DNA of 16,918 bases from UBA4644 sp964541085 (GTDB lineage Bacteria > Bacillota > Clostridia > Oscillospirales > Butyricicoccaceae). The number at the start of each line of letters is the position of its first letter. Positions within the stretch are counted from its first letter, which is position 1. Positions 1 to 7,184 of this stretch are shown piece by piece. A program made the position numbers and the translations under genes. The DNA lies in assembly GCA_964541085.1 (NCBI GenBank), contig CAZIPA010000038.1:1-16918 (forward strand). Direction: 5' to 3'. The notes under the pieces are model-generated. The model saw nothing but the letters and a program-made list of their open reading frames with translations. It was not told the DNA's origin and did no database searches.

Positions 1-651
1 CTGCTGCTCGTTAATCATCAGCTTGAATTGCAGGCCCAGCTTTTCCGCCGCCTTGCGGCAGAGGATCATACGGTTCATGAAAATCTCGAAATAATCCATC
101 ACAGAGCCAAAATGGGTGTCAACCGTCAGCTTCAGCTTGATGAGTGTCCGGGCCTCGTTGATCTTCAGCTCGGACTTGGTGACGGAATAATTCACCCGGT
201 CATGAATGTCAAAGCTGCCGATATCCCGGTTGCGCACACGGCTGCGGCGCACATCGGACTTGTCTGCCAGAATCAGGGCTGCCGCCACGGCGTTTACCGG
301 GACGCCGGTGCCCTCGTCATGGTTGCCGATGGCGGTGGTGATGGTGGCGATTTCCTCCGGGTCAAAGCCCCGCTCGTTGAGAATGCGGAAGGCCATAACC
401 GCGCCGCTCTGGCTGTGCTCCACCCGGTTCACCAGATTGCCGATATCGTGGAGATAGGCCGCAATTTTGGCCACCTCAATGGTGCGCTCCGGATATTCCA
501 GACATTGCAGAATGTAGCCGGTCATTTCCGCCACATGGGTCACATGGGCAAAGCTGTGCTCGGTAAAGCCCAGGGCGATCAGGGATTCATCCGCCTTGGC
601 AATATAGGTGCGAATGGCCGGATCCTGACTGATTTGCTGATAAGTCATCAT
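1..651 (-). CDS. HD-domain metal-dependent phosphohydrolase, C-terminus missing
   Basis: Reading the minus strand from ATG at 651 gives an open frame of 217 codons that runs off the left edge without a stop. It carries the HD-superfamily pattern: His36 (FAHV), His68-Asp69 (AAYLHDIGN), His111 (GNHDEGTG) and Asp130 (ILADKSDVRR). These residues normally bind the metal ions that hydrolyse phosphate esters or nucleotides; the substrate cannot be told from sequence. The protein has no signal peptide or membrane segment, so it is probably cytosolic. An AAGGAGG ribosome binding site lies at 664-670, about 12 bases before the first of two adjacent ATG codons, so either could start. A SigA promoter lies at 709-737. 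The missing tail is probably short, because HD proteins of this type are often only slightly longer than the part seen. Confidence 0.88.
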   Translation of the reverse strand, partial: MMTYQQISQDPAIRTYIAKADESLIALGFTEHSFAHVTHVAEMTGYILQCLEYPERTIEVAKIAAYLHDIGNLVNRVEHSQSGAVMAFRILNERGFDPEEIATITTAIGNHDEGTGVPVNAVAAALILADKSDVRRSRVRNRDIGSFDIHDRVNYSVTKSELKINEARTLIKLKLTVDTHFGSVMDYFEIFMNRMILCRKAAEKLGLQFKLMINEQQ

Positions 652-708
652 ACTTGTATCACGCCTCCTTGGTGATGTTCTCTGTTCTCTTCTTTCTTAT
701 ACAGCTTC

Positions 709-737
709 ATTATACCACACCCTTGCCCGCCGCGCAA
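709..737 (-). promoter_or_regulatory. SigA-type promoter for the HD-domain gene
   Basis: On the minus strand TTGCGC (737-732) and TATAAT (714-709) are separated by 17 bases. Transcription would begin near 702, giving a leader of about 50 bases before the ATG at 651. Confidence 0.75.
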
Positions 738-773
738 GCCATCGCCCCGGATTTTCAAATGCTGCCAAATGAC

Positions 774-803
774 AAAAGGAGCGCGGCACGGCGGCTGCGC
801 TCC
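774..803 (-). terminator. Intrinsic terminator after the 51-residue gene
   Basis: On the minus strand GGAGCGC (803-797) pairs with GCGCTCC (784-778) and is followed by TTTT. It lies 18 bases past the stop codon at 821-823 and closes the aminopeptidase transcription unit. Confidence 0.75.
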
Positions 804-820
804 CCGGATGGCGGGCTGTT

Positions 821-976
821 TTATTGAATGTGTTCCTCCTGCCAGCGGCGCTCTTCCTCCACGCTGTCCCGGTCAGGCTCGGGAATGTTGCCGGGACGCA
901 GACGATCTGCCCGCACACCGGCCGGAGATACCGCAGGCTGCACGGGCTTTTTCCCGCTTTTTTCCTTCTGCTTCAT
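821..976 (-). CDS. Small hydrophilic hypothetical protein, 51 aa
   Basis: I do not recognise this protein. It is rich in Lys, Arg, Glu, Gln and Pro, has a basic N-terminus (MKQKEKSGKK) and an acidic C-terminus (DSVEEERRWQEEHIQ), and has no hydrophobic stretch or cysteine. It is therefore probably disordered and cytosolic. ATG at 976 is preferred over an upstream in-frame ATG at 1024 because GGAGGTGG sits 7 to 8 bases before it. The gene lies 63 bases after the aminopeptidase stop on the same strand and is followed by an intrinsic terminator, so it is probably the last gene of that transcript. Its ribosome binding site is buried in a hairpin (984-1018). Support is the start signal and terminator placement only; no homology was available. 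Confidence 0.55.
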   Translation of the reverse strand: MKQKEKSGKKPVQPAVSPAGVRADRLRPGNIPEPDRDSVEEERRWQEEHIQ

Positions 977-983
977 AAAAAAT

Positions 984-1018
984 CCACCTCCGGACATAGC
1001 ATTTGCCGCCGGAGATGG
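984..1018 (-). promoter_or_regulatory. Hairpin that sequesters the ribosome binding site of the 51-aa gene
   Basis: In the minus-strand RNA, CCATCTCCGG (1018-1009) pairs with CCGGAGGTGG (993-984) as ten consecutive pairs, one of them a U-G wobble, around a 15-base loop. The second arm contains the whole GGAGGUGG ribosome binding site. On the plus strand the wobble position would be a C-A mismatch, so the fold suits the minus-strand transcript. There is no U-run right after it, so it is not a terminator. Confidence 0.5.
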
Positions 1019-1039
1019 ATTCATGCGCAGATAAAACGG

Positions 1040-2347
1040 TTACTTCAGGCGATAAACGCCCGCCGCTTCCTTGCAGAGGGTCTTGCCATAATAGCAGGTC
1101 ATGGCTCTGACCAGACTGTACAGATCCTCCACACCGGCGGTTTCCACGGCAGAGTGCATGGCCAGCTGGGGCAGGCCGATGTCCACCGTATTCACGGGAA
1201 CCATGGTGTTGGCGATGCTGCCCAGAGTGCTTCCGCCGCCCAGATCGGAACGGTTGGCAAACACCTGCACCGGCACCTCCGCCTCCCGGCAGACGCTGCG
1301 GAAAATCGCGCCGGAAACGCCGTCGGTGGTATAGCGCTGGTTGGCATTGTATTTTACCACGATGCCCTGATTCAGATAGGGGCAGTTGCCGCTGTCCGCA
1401 TATTCCGGATGATTGGGATGCTGGGCATGAGCATTGTCCGCCGACACCAGAAAGCTCCGGGCCAGCATGGACTGATAGGCTTCCTCATCCAGTCCCAGTC
1501 CCCGGACGATGCGCCGCAGGGTGTCCCGCAAAAAGGCCGAGGCCGCCCCCTGCTTGGTGGAGCTGCCCACCTCTTCGTTGTCAAACACGCAGCATACGGG
1601 AATGCCGTTGGAGTCCTCCGCCTGCAAAAATCCCTGCATACAGCCATAGGCACATTCCAGATCGTCCAGCTTGGGAGACAGGATATAGCCTTCCTCCGCC
1701 CCCAGCAGCGTTCCGTTTTCCCGGCAATACAGGAACAGATCGTGATCCAGCACCGCCTCCGGCGCAGCACCGGCGCTCTCCGCCACCAGCGGCAGCAGAC
1801 TTCCTTTGGCTGACGGGCCGCCCAGCAGGGGCAGCGTGTCAATGTTGGCCAGATATTTTTTGCCGTCGTTGGCCGTGCGATCCATATGAATGGCCACATT
1901 GGGAATCACCAGCAGATCCCGGTCGATGTCCACCAGACGGGTCTCAATGGCATCTCCCTGCTGCACCAGCACTCTTCCCGCCACAGACAGCGGTCTGTCC
2001 AGCCAGGTGCTCATAAGCATTCCGCCGTATTTTTCCGTGCTCAGCTGCACATACTGTCCTGCTGCCTTCTCTGCCTGGGCCTTCAGCTTGAAGGTGGGAG
2101 AATCCGAATGGGCCGCCGCCATCATAAAGCCGCCCTCCAGCGTCTCCGGCGTGCGGAAGGCAATGAGAGAGGAACCGTTGCGGGTGACATAATACCGTCC
2201 GCCGGGGACGATGCTCCACTTTTCCTCCTCCCGGAGGGGCGTATAGCCTGCCTCCTCCAGCAGCGTTTCAAATCCTGCAATCACATGGTAACAGCTGGGG
2301 CTCCTGCGGATAAATTGCAGCAGCTCCCGGGCCAGCTTTTGTTTCAT
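1040..2347 (-). CDS. M18 family aminopeptidase
   Basis: This 435-residue protein is a full-length M18 (aspartyl aminopeptidase-like) metallopeptidase, which removes N-terminal residues from peptides using a two-zinc centre in the cytosol. The family motifs are present in order: AHSDSP with His80 and Asp82, LDDLE near residue 229, FDNEEVGSS with the Glu258-Glu259 pair (catalytic base plus metal ligand), SADNAHAQHP with Asp304, SDLGGGSTLG at 368-376, and QLAMHSAVETAG with His398. ATG at 2347 begins MKQKLARELL and gives the usual family length. An upstream frame extension to 2479 would cross both the promoter and the divergent gene's leader, so it is rejected. The ribosome binding site is weak (GTGAGG). 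The gene has its own promoter at 2385-2413 and is followed by the 51-residue gene. Confidence 0.95.
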   Translation of the reverse strand: MKQKLARELLQFIRRSPSCYHVIAGFETLLEEAGYTPLREEEKWSIVPGGRYYVTRNGSSLIAFRTPETLEGGFMMAAAHSDSPTFKLKAQAEKAAGQYVQLSTEKYGGMLMSTWLDRPLSVAGRVLVQQGDAIETRLVDIDRDLLVIPNVAIHMDRTANDGKKYLANIDTLPLLGGPSAKGSLLPLVAESAGAAPEAVLDHDLFLYCRENGTLLGAEEGYILSPKLDDLECAYGCMQGFLQAEDSNGIPVCCVFDNEEVGSSTKQGAASAFLRDTLRRIVRGLGLDEEAYQSMLARSFLVSADNAHAQHPNHPEYADSGNCPYLNQGIVVKYNANQRYTTDGVSGAIFRSVCREAEVPVQVFANRSDLGGGSTLGSIANTMVPVNTVDIGLPQLAMHSAVETAGVEDLYSLVRAMTCYYGKTLCKEAAGVYRLK

Positions 2348-2384
2348 AAACCTTGCCTCACTTTCGCAATCCAGCTTTGTCTCC

Positions 2385-2413
2385 AGCATACCATGTTCCG
2401 CCCCGCTTGGCAA
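2385..2413 (-). promoter_or_regulatory. SigA-type promoter for the M18 aminopeptidase gene
   Basis: On the minus strand TTGCCA (2413-2408), a 17-base spacer and TATGCT (2390-2385) are seen, with an extended TGG just before the -10 box. The -35 box lies 13 bases from the -35 box of the divergent LOR gene. Confidence 0.7.
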
Positions 2414-2426
2414 GCGTGATTTTCCC

Positions 2427-2455
2427 TTGCGCCGCAGGACTGTTTCTGATATACT
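2427..2455 (+). promoter_or_regulatory. SigA-type promoter for the LOR gene
   Basis: TTGCGC (2427-2432), a 17-base spacer and TATACT (2450-2455) are present, with an extended TGA before the -10 box. Transcription would begin near 2462, leaving a very short leader that starts just before the ribosome binding site GGAGGTG (2467-2473). Confidence 0.75.
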
Positions 2456-2479
2456 GATTTTATATTGGAGGTGCAGCAT

Positions 2480-2950
2480 ATGAAATTACTCTTTAAGCAG
2501 CGGATGTTTTCCTGGTTCGACAGCTATGATATTTACGGCGAGGACGGCAGCACCGTCTTTACCGTCAAAGGCCAGCTGGCCTGGGGACACAAGCTTCAGA
2601 TTCTGGATGCTGACGGCTATATTCTGGGCACGGTGAAGGAGCAGGTGCTCCGCTTTTTGCCCCACTTTGATTTTTATCAGGGCGATGCTCTGCTGGGAAC
2701 GCTGAAAAAGGAGTTTACGCTGTTCCGCCCGGCCTTTTCGCTGGATTTCAATGGCTGGCAGGTGGAGGGCAGCTTTTTGGAGTGGGATTATACCATTGTG
2801 GATTCCATGGGCCAGTGTGTGGCCACCATCAGCAAGGAGCTCTGGAACTGGACGGACACTTATTCCATCACCGTGGACGATCCTGCCAACGCCCTGTATG
2901 CCCTGATGGTGGTGCTGGCCATTGATGCGGAAAAGTGCTCCCGGAATTAA
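2480..2950 (+). CDS. LURP-one-related (LOR) family protein
   Basis: The 156-residue product matches the LURP-one-related / YxjI type (tubby- and scramblase-like beta-barrel fold). It shows the repeated short beta-strand pattern of that group: LLFKQRMFSWFDSYDIY at the start, VFTVKGQLAWGHKLQILD at 26-43, GYILGTVKEQ at 47-55, and WQVEGSFLEWDYTIVDSMG at 93-111. A mildly hydrophobic helix (ANALYALMVVLAID) near the C-terminus is typical of the fold core. The biochemical role of bacterial LOR proteins is not established; a lipid- or membrane-associated role is only an analogy. ATG at 2480 is chosen over TTG at 2465 because GGAGGTG lies six bases before it. It is transcribed away from the aminopeptidase and followed by two terminators. 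Confidence 0.85.
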   Translation: MKLLFKQRMFSWFDSYDIYGEDGSTVFTVKGQLAWGHKLQILDADGYILGTVKEQVLRFLPHFDFYQGDALLGTLKKEFTLFRPAFSLDFNGWQVEGSFLEWDYTIVDSMGQCVATISKELWNWTDTYSITVDDPANALYALMVVLAIDAEKCSRN

Positions 2951-2996
2951 AAAGGCAGGGCAAAGCAGCATCCCAGCCTCTTTCACAATTTCAGAG

Positions 2997-3026
2997 AAAT
3001 CAGCTGCGCACCGTCTGCTGATTTTT
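2997..3026 (+). terminator. Intrinsic terminator after the LOR gene (first of two)
   Basis: AAATCAGC (2997-3004) pairs with GCTGATTT (3017-3024), and T residues run on to 3026. It lies about 45 bases past the LOR stop codon. Confidence 0.6.
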
Positions 3027-3028
3027 AC

Positions 3029-3058
3029 AAAAGCCGTGATAACGCAATCACGGCTTTT
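3029..3058 (+). terminator. Perfect 12-bp stem terminator between the LOR and glycosidase genes
   Basis: AAAAGCCGTGAT (3029-3040), a loop AACGCA, and ATCACGGCTTTT (3047-3058) form a perfect 12-base-pair stem with built-in A and T tracts. It can stop transcription in either direction and insulates the two plus-strand genes from each other. Confidence 0.85.
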
Positions 3059-3138
3059 CGCAGTTTTCTCAAAGGACGGTCTGATCGGCACAGGGAAAGG
3101 CCAGCTGAGATTTCATAATTTTTTCAGAATTGCAGGGG

Positions 3139-3167
3139 TGTTCTTTCCCGTCAGATTCCGGTATAAT
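3139..3167 (+). promoter_or_regulatory. Probable promoter for the glycosidase/SLH gene
   Basis: A perfect TATAAT is at 3162-3167, 42 bases before the start codon. No good -35 box is visible at 16 to 18 bases; the best hexamers near 3139-3146 match poorly. The -10 box is convincing but the full promoter is weak or needs an activator. Confidence 0.5.
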
Positions 3168-3208
3168 AAAGGAAGCTGATTACCCGTACCCATTGGAAAG
3201 GAGTTCCC

Positions 3209-6133
3209 ATGAAATCCATCGCAACCCGTATTTGTTCGCTGCTGCTGGTTCTGACCCTGACGGCGGCACTGCTCCCCTTCCCCACCGCAGCGGCAGGTGA
3301 GCTGACCTACACCACACAAACTGTTCTGGGCGACGGTCTGACCCTGACCCAGGGCAACGGTTATACCGAAGCCGGAAAGCTGCGGCAGCTGTTTTCGCTG
3401 GATTATACCCCCGACAGCGGCGTACGCCCCATCGTGCTTTACGGCAGCTATCTCAACGGAAAATCCACCATCAGCACCGTGATCTCCTATGGAGAGAGTC
3501 TGGGCTATCGGGTTCTGGCGGCTGTCAACGCCGACTTTTTCTTTACCGGCTCCGGTGTGCCCACAGGCATGACCATTCAAAACGGGCGGCTGGTATCCTC
3601 CGACGGCGCATGGAATGCCGTGGGCTTTCTGGAGGACGGCACGGCCATTGCCGGTGCGCCCCGCCTGTCCATCAGCCTGACCTGTGCCGACGGCTCGGTC
3701 AAGCCCATCTATGCTCTGAACAATGTGCGCACGGCCTCGGGCATTTATCTTTACACGCCGGATTTTGATGCCACCACGGCGACCACTGCCGCCGGTACGG
3801 AGGTGGTGCTGGAGCTGCTGGAGCCGGAGGATGTGCTTGCTCTGGGCCAGCCCCTGCAGGCCCGGGTGATTTCCAACGCCCGCACCAACGGCACACCCCT
3901 GCAGCCGGGACAGCTGGTGCTCAGTCTCACCGATACCTGCACCACCGGCGCAACCCTGTCCGATCTGATCGTCGGCGATGTGGTCACGCTGCTGGCACAG
4001 ACGGAGGATCCCCTCTGGGAACAGGTGCGCTGGAGCTCCGGCGGCGGCAATATGCTGGCGAAAAACGGTGAGCTCACCGTCGATGCCACCTCGGAAGTCG
4101 CCCCCCGCACGGTGCTGGGCGTTCGGGAGGACGGCTCCTTCCGGATTCTGGAGTGTGACGGACGGCAGAGCAGTCTGAGCACCGGCATTTCTCTCAAGGA
4201 TGCTGCCCAGCTGCTGCTGGACGATGGCTGCGTTCAGGTGCTCAATCTGGACGGCGGCGGCTCTTCCATTCTGGCGGCGGCCTATCCGGGCAAAAGTGCA
4301 GCGGTGCTGTCCTCTCCCTCGGAGGGCACCCCCCGTTCCTGCGCCACCTATATTCTCTTCGTGGCGGAAAACAGCGTTTTCGGCGATTTTGATACCGCTC
4401 TCCGGGGCAGTGTGGTCTATCCCCGCTCCGCAACCCTGCTGGCGGGCGGCAGGCTGGAGGTCAGCGCCGTCTCCTACAACCGGGATTATCTGGGCTTTTC
4501 CGATGCCACCGACCTGCTGACCGCCGACGGCGGCTGGGTATCGGACGGCGTTTATTATGCCCCCTATCAGTCGGGAACCTATCAGGTCTATACCTCCCGG
4601 CTGGATTGTCAGACCGCATCCTATACCGTGGTGAGCTATGTTCCCACGCTGAAGCTGTATTCCGGCGGCAGCGCCCTGACAGCTCTGACGCTGGATCCCG
4701 GCGGAACGGTTGATCTGGATGTGTGGGCCAGTGACGGCATTCGCCCCATCACCTGCACCGACGATCAGTTTACCTTTACCGTGCAGGGCAATGTGGGCAC
4801 GGTGGACGAAAACGGCGTGTTCACCGCTTCCCTCCTGTCCGGCAGCGGCAGCGTGACCGTCTCCTACGGTGCCACCTCCTGCACCATTCCCGTAACCGTC
4901 ACCGAACAGCCCGCCGACATTCTGGCGGATTTTGAAGCCTTCACCCTGAATCTCTACGGCAACGCCCAAATGGAGGCTTTGCAGGAGACGCTGCCGGAAA
5001 ATGTCCGCTACGGTCTCGGCTCGGCCAGGCTCACCTATACCGGCACCGCTGACCAGCTGGCGGAGTATCTCTTCCCGGAGGAAATCGTCCTGGAGAATAT
5101 TTCCCATGTTTCCGTCATGGCCAAAGGCAGCGGAGAATGGTATTTCCTCTTTGCCCCTGCCGATACGGATGCTTCGCTGATCGCCCAGTCCTTCACTCTG
5201 TCCGGTGACGGGTGGCAGACGGTGGCAGCGGAGGTCCCCGCAGAGGCCGTTTCCCTGCTGGGCTTTGCCCGGAGAGGGGAAGGCAGCGGCACATTGTGGC
5301 TGGATCAGCTTTGCGCCCATCACGGCTCTGCCGCCCGGGACACCACGCCGCCGGTGATTACCGTGGAATCCTCCGAGGGCACGCTGAAGGCCACCGTGCG
5401 GGATGCCGCAGATACCCTTTCCGCCGGTGATATCTTTGTCTCGCTGGACGGAGCCTCTGCCGCCTTCCAGTATACCGGCACGACTCTCACCTGTGCGCTG
5501 CCCACCGACGGAGCACGGCACCGCGTTACCGTCACGGCCCGGGATTCCATGGGCAATCTGGCACGAACCAGCGTGGATGTGGGAACGGCTGCCGCACCCA
5601 CCTTCTCCGATCTGAACGGACACTGGTCTGCCGCCGCCGTGGAGTATCTCCATGCCAAGGGCGTATTTTCCGATGCGGAAAAGTTCCATCCCGGCGATGA
5701 GGTGACCAACGCCATGGCCGCCACCATGCTTTCCCGCTATCTGGGCGTGGACACCACCCGCTATGCGGACACGGTGCTGCCCTATACCGATGCGGACAAG
5801 ATTCCCGCCTGGGCCCTGCCCCATGTAAAGGCCATGTATGCGCTGGGCATGATGAAGGGCTCGGTGGATTCCAAAGGCCGCTCGGTGCTCAATCCCGATG
5901 CCAGCTGCACCCGGGCGCAGATCATGACTATGCTGGGCCGCACCCTGCCCCGGGGCTACAGCTATGCTGCCTGCACCTTTGCCGACGCAGCCGCCATTCC
6001 CGGCTGGTCCCGGGATCATCTGGAGCTGCTGTCTACGCTGGGCGTTGTCACGGGCAATGACAAAAATCAGGTGAATCCCACCGGCACCATCACCCGGGCA
6101 GAATTTGCCGCCCTGCTGTACCGGATGTTCTGA
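3209..6133 (+). CDS. Secreted phosphodiester glycosidase (NAGPA) domain protein with Ig-like and three SLH domains
   Basis: This 974-residue protein starts with a signal peptide (residues 1-29; hydrophobic core LLLVLTLTAALL, then an Ala-rich cleavage site). Residues about 70-387 form a NAGPA (phosphodiester alpha-GlcNAcase) domain. Visible motifs are AAVNADFFFTGSGVPTG (104-120), SSGGGNMLAKNG (276-287), LECDGRQSSLSTGISL (314-329) and the LNLDGGGSS signature (345-353). A Big2-like Ig segment follows near 480-565, then a beta-rich, carbohydrate-binding-like segment near 570-705 and an Ig-like segment from DTTPPVITV (711-792). Three SLH repeats (799-846, 852-912, 918-974) would tether it to secondary cell-wall polymer. 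It may cleave sugar-phosphate linkages in surface glycans or capsule, but the substrate is unknown. The ribosome binding site AAAGGAG lies just before ATG 3209. The gene is monocistronic, bounded by terminators on both sides. Confidence 0.93.
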   Translation: MKSIATRICSLLLVLTLTAALLPFPTAAAGELTYTTQTVLGDGLTLTQGNGYTEAGKLRQLFSLDYTPDSGVRPIVLYGSYLNGKSTISTVISYGESLGYRVLAAVNADFFFTGSGVPTGMTIQNGRLVSSDGAWNAVGFLEDGTAIAGAPRLSISLTCADGSVKPIYALNNVRTASGIYLYTPDFDATTATTAAGTEVVLELLEPEDVLALGQPLQARVISNARTNGTPLQPGQLVLSLTDTCTTGATLSDLIVGDVVTLLAQTEDPLWEQVRWSSGGGNMLAKNGELTVDATSEVAPRTVLGVREDGSFRILECDGRQSSLSTGISLKDAAQLLLDDGCVQVLNLDGGGSSILAAAYPGKSAAVLSSPSEGTPRSCATYILFVAENSVFGDFDTALRGSVVYPRSATLLAGGRLEVSAVSYNRDYLGFSDATDLLTADGGWVSDGVYYAPYQSGTYQVYTSRLDCQTASYTVVSYVPTLKLYSGGSALTALTLDPGGTVDLDVWASDGIRPITCTDDQFTFTVQGNVGTVDENGVFTASLLSGSGSVTVSYGATSCTIPVTVTEQPADILADFEAFTLNLYGNAQMEALQETLPENVRYGLGSARLTYTGTADQLAEYLFPEEIVLENISHVSVMAKGSGEWYFLFAPADTDASLIAQSFTLSGDGWQTVAAEVPAEAVSLLGFARRGEGSGTLWLDQLCAHHGSAARDTTPPVITVESSEGTLKATVRDAADTLSAGDIFVSLDGASAAFQYTGTTLTCALPTDGARHRVTVTARDSMGNLARTSVDVGTAAAPTFSDLNGHWSAAAVEYLHAKGVFSDAEKFHPGDEVTNAMAATMLSRYLGVDTTRYADTVLPYTDADKIPAWALPHVKAMYALGMMKGSVDSKGRSVLNPDASCTRAQIMTMLGRTLPRGYSYAACTFADAAAIPGWSRDHLELLSTLGVVTGNDKNQVNPTGTITRAEFAALLYRMF

Positions 6134-6155
6134 GAAAAAAGCTTCTAAAAAACAG

Positions 6156-6184
6156 CATCCTCATGGAAGTGCTCCATGAGGATG
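6156..6184. terminator. Bidirectional terminator between convergent genes
   Basis: CATCCTCATGGA (6156-6167), a five-base loop AGTGC, and TCCATGAGGATG (6173-6184) form a perfect 12-base-pair stem. It is flanked by A residues on the left and TTTT on the right, so it serves both the plus-strand glycosidase gene and the minus-strand five-gene operon. Confidence 0.88.
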
Positions 6185-6208
6185 TTTTGTATGAAAAGGG
6201 ATTTTCCT

Positions 6209-6721
6209 TTACAGCTCCGTCACCGTCTCGCTCAGCGGCTTGCGGCTGGCGTGCATCTTGCTGGGATGGCTGTCCTCCGCCGGATAGCCCAGCGGCAGCA
6301 GGGCAAAGGGCTCGTGACTGTCCGGCAGGGCAAACTGCTTTTGCACCTCCTGGGTATCAAACCAGCAGACCCAGCAGCTGCCCAGTCCCAGCGCCTGGGC
6401 CTGCAGCATCATCTGGGTGTTGACGATGGTGCAGTCCATCTCGGTGGCGTTGCGCTGGTTATAGGGATTGACCCAGCCCTCCCGGGCATCGCCGCAGATC
6501 AGCAGCACCACCGGCGCATTGAAAGCACAGGCCGTAATGCCCCGAATCTTTTCCAGCGCCTCCGGGCTCTTCAGCACATAGATATGCTGGGGCTGACGGT
6601 TTTTCGCCGTGGGAGCGCAGGCCCCCGCCTCCAGAATCTGTTGCAGCTTTTCCGCCTCCACCGGCTTGTCCGCAAATTTCCGCACGGAATACCGTGCCTT
6701 CAAAAGCTCTGTCAGTTCCAT
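6209..6721 (-). CDS. Nitroreductase family protein (FMN-dependent)
   Basis: The 170-residue product is a short nitroreductase-family flavoprotein, expected to bind FMN and reduce small electrophiles using NAD(P)H. The N-terminal RYSVRKF (Arg10, Ser12, Arg14) is the usual FMN-phosphate contact. APTAKNRQPQ (36-45), the LGLGSCWVCWF segment near 111-121 and LLPLGYPAE near the C-terminus complete the family pattern. Cysteines are more frequent than usual in the 110-120 region. ATG 6721 is preceded by an AGAGGCGG ribosome binding site. It is the last gene of the operon, 33 bases after the ruvX stop, and ends at the shared terminator. The physiological substrate cannot be predicted. Confidence 0.92.
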   Translation of the reverse strand: MELTELLKARYSVRKFADKPVEAEKLQQILEAGACAPTAKNRQPQHIYVLKSPEALEKIRGITACAFNAPVVLLICGDAREGWVNPYNQRNATEMDCTIVNTQMMLQAQALGLGSCWVCWFDTQEVQKQFALPDSHEPFALLPLGYPAEDSHPSKMHASRKPLSETVTEL

Positions 6722-6754
6722 TTTTCCGCCTCTTTCGACAACTTTCTGTATTTT

Positions 6755-7180
6755 TCAGCTATTTTTATGCAGGTTGTAATAGTCCAGATAGCCTTGCAGA
6801 ATGATCTGCGCCGCCACGGCATCCACCTGCGCCCGCTGCTTGCCACGCTTTTTCCCAGCGTCGCTGAGAATCCGGTTGGCAGTGACGCTGCTGCACCGTT
6901 CATCCCAGAGCACCACCTCCAGCCCGGAGGCCGCCTCCAGCTGGGCCGCAAACTCCCGGCACTCCTGCGCCTTGGGGCCTTCGGTGCCGTTCATGTTCAG
7001 CGGCAGGCCCAGCACCAGCCGCTGGGGCTTTTCCGCTTCGATCTCCCGGCAGATGGCCTCCAGCAGACGCTGCCGGTTGTGCTCGGCAACGGTGATGCTC
7101 CGCCCCGCCAGAAAGCCGCTGAGATCGGACACACAGACACCCGTCCGGGCCTTGCCCAGATCAATTCCCATCATCTTCAT
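6755..7180 (-). CDS. ruvX: Holliday junction resolvase-like RNase H-fold nuclease RuvX/YqgF
   Basis: The 141-residue protein is a standard-length YqgF/RuvX family member with an RNase H-like fold. Members are linked to Holliday junction resolution and, in some bacteria, to pre-16S rRNA processing. The acidic active-site residues are visible: Asp7 in MGIDLGKARTG, Glu94 in WDERCSS, and Asp120 in QVDAVAAQIIL. The LVLGLPLNMNGTEG loop (56-68) is the other family hallmark. ATG 7180 gives the typical MKMMGIDLG start. A longer frame begins at 7243, but it overlaps the upstream gene and lacks family similarity. The start lies four bases after the stop codon of the ATPase gene, so translation is probably coupled. 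Confidence 0.95.
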   Translation of the reverse strand: MKMMGIDLGKARTGVCVSDLSGFLAGRSITVAEHNRQRLLEAICREIEAEKPQRLVLGLPLNMNGTEGPKAQECREFAAQLEAASGLEVVLWDERCSSVTANRILSDAGKKRGKQRAQVDAVAAQIILQGYLDYYNLHKNS

Positions 7181-7184
7181 GGGC

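Noticed and set aside
824..1813. A 329-codon plus-strand frame opposite the aminopeptidase.
   Set aside because: It is a shadow of the M18 gene, with no motif and no start signal, and it crosses the 51-residue gene and the intergenic hairpin.
3113..6019. A 968-codon open frame on the minus strand, opposite the glycosidase gene.
   Set aside because: It is Gly/His/Gln-rich with no recognisable domain, and its start lacks a ribosome binding site. It mirrors the codon bias of the real plus-strand gene, which has a signal peptide, NAGPA motifs and SLH repeats.
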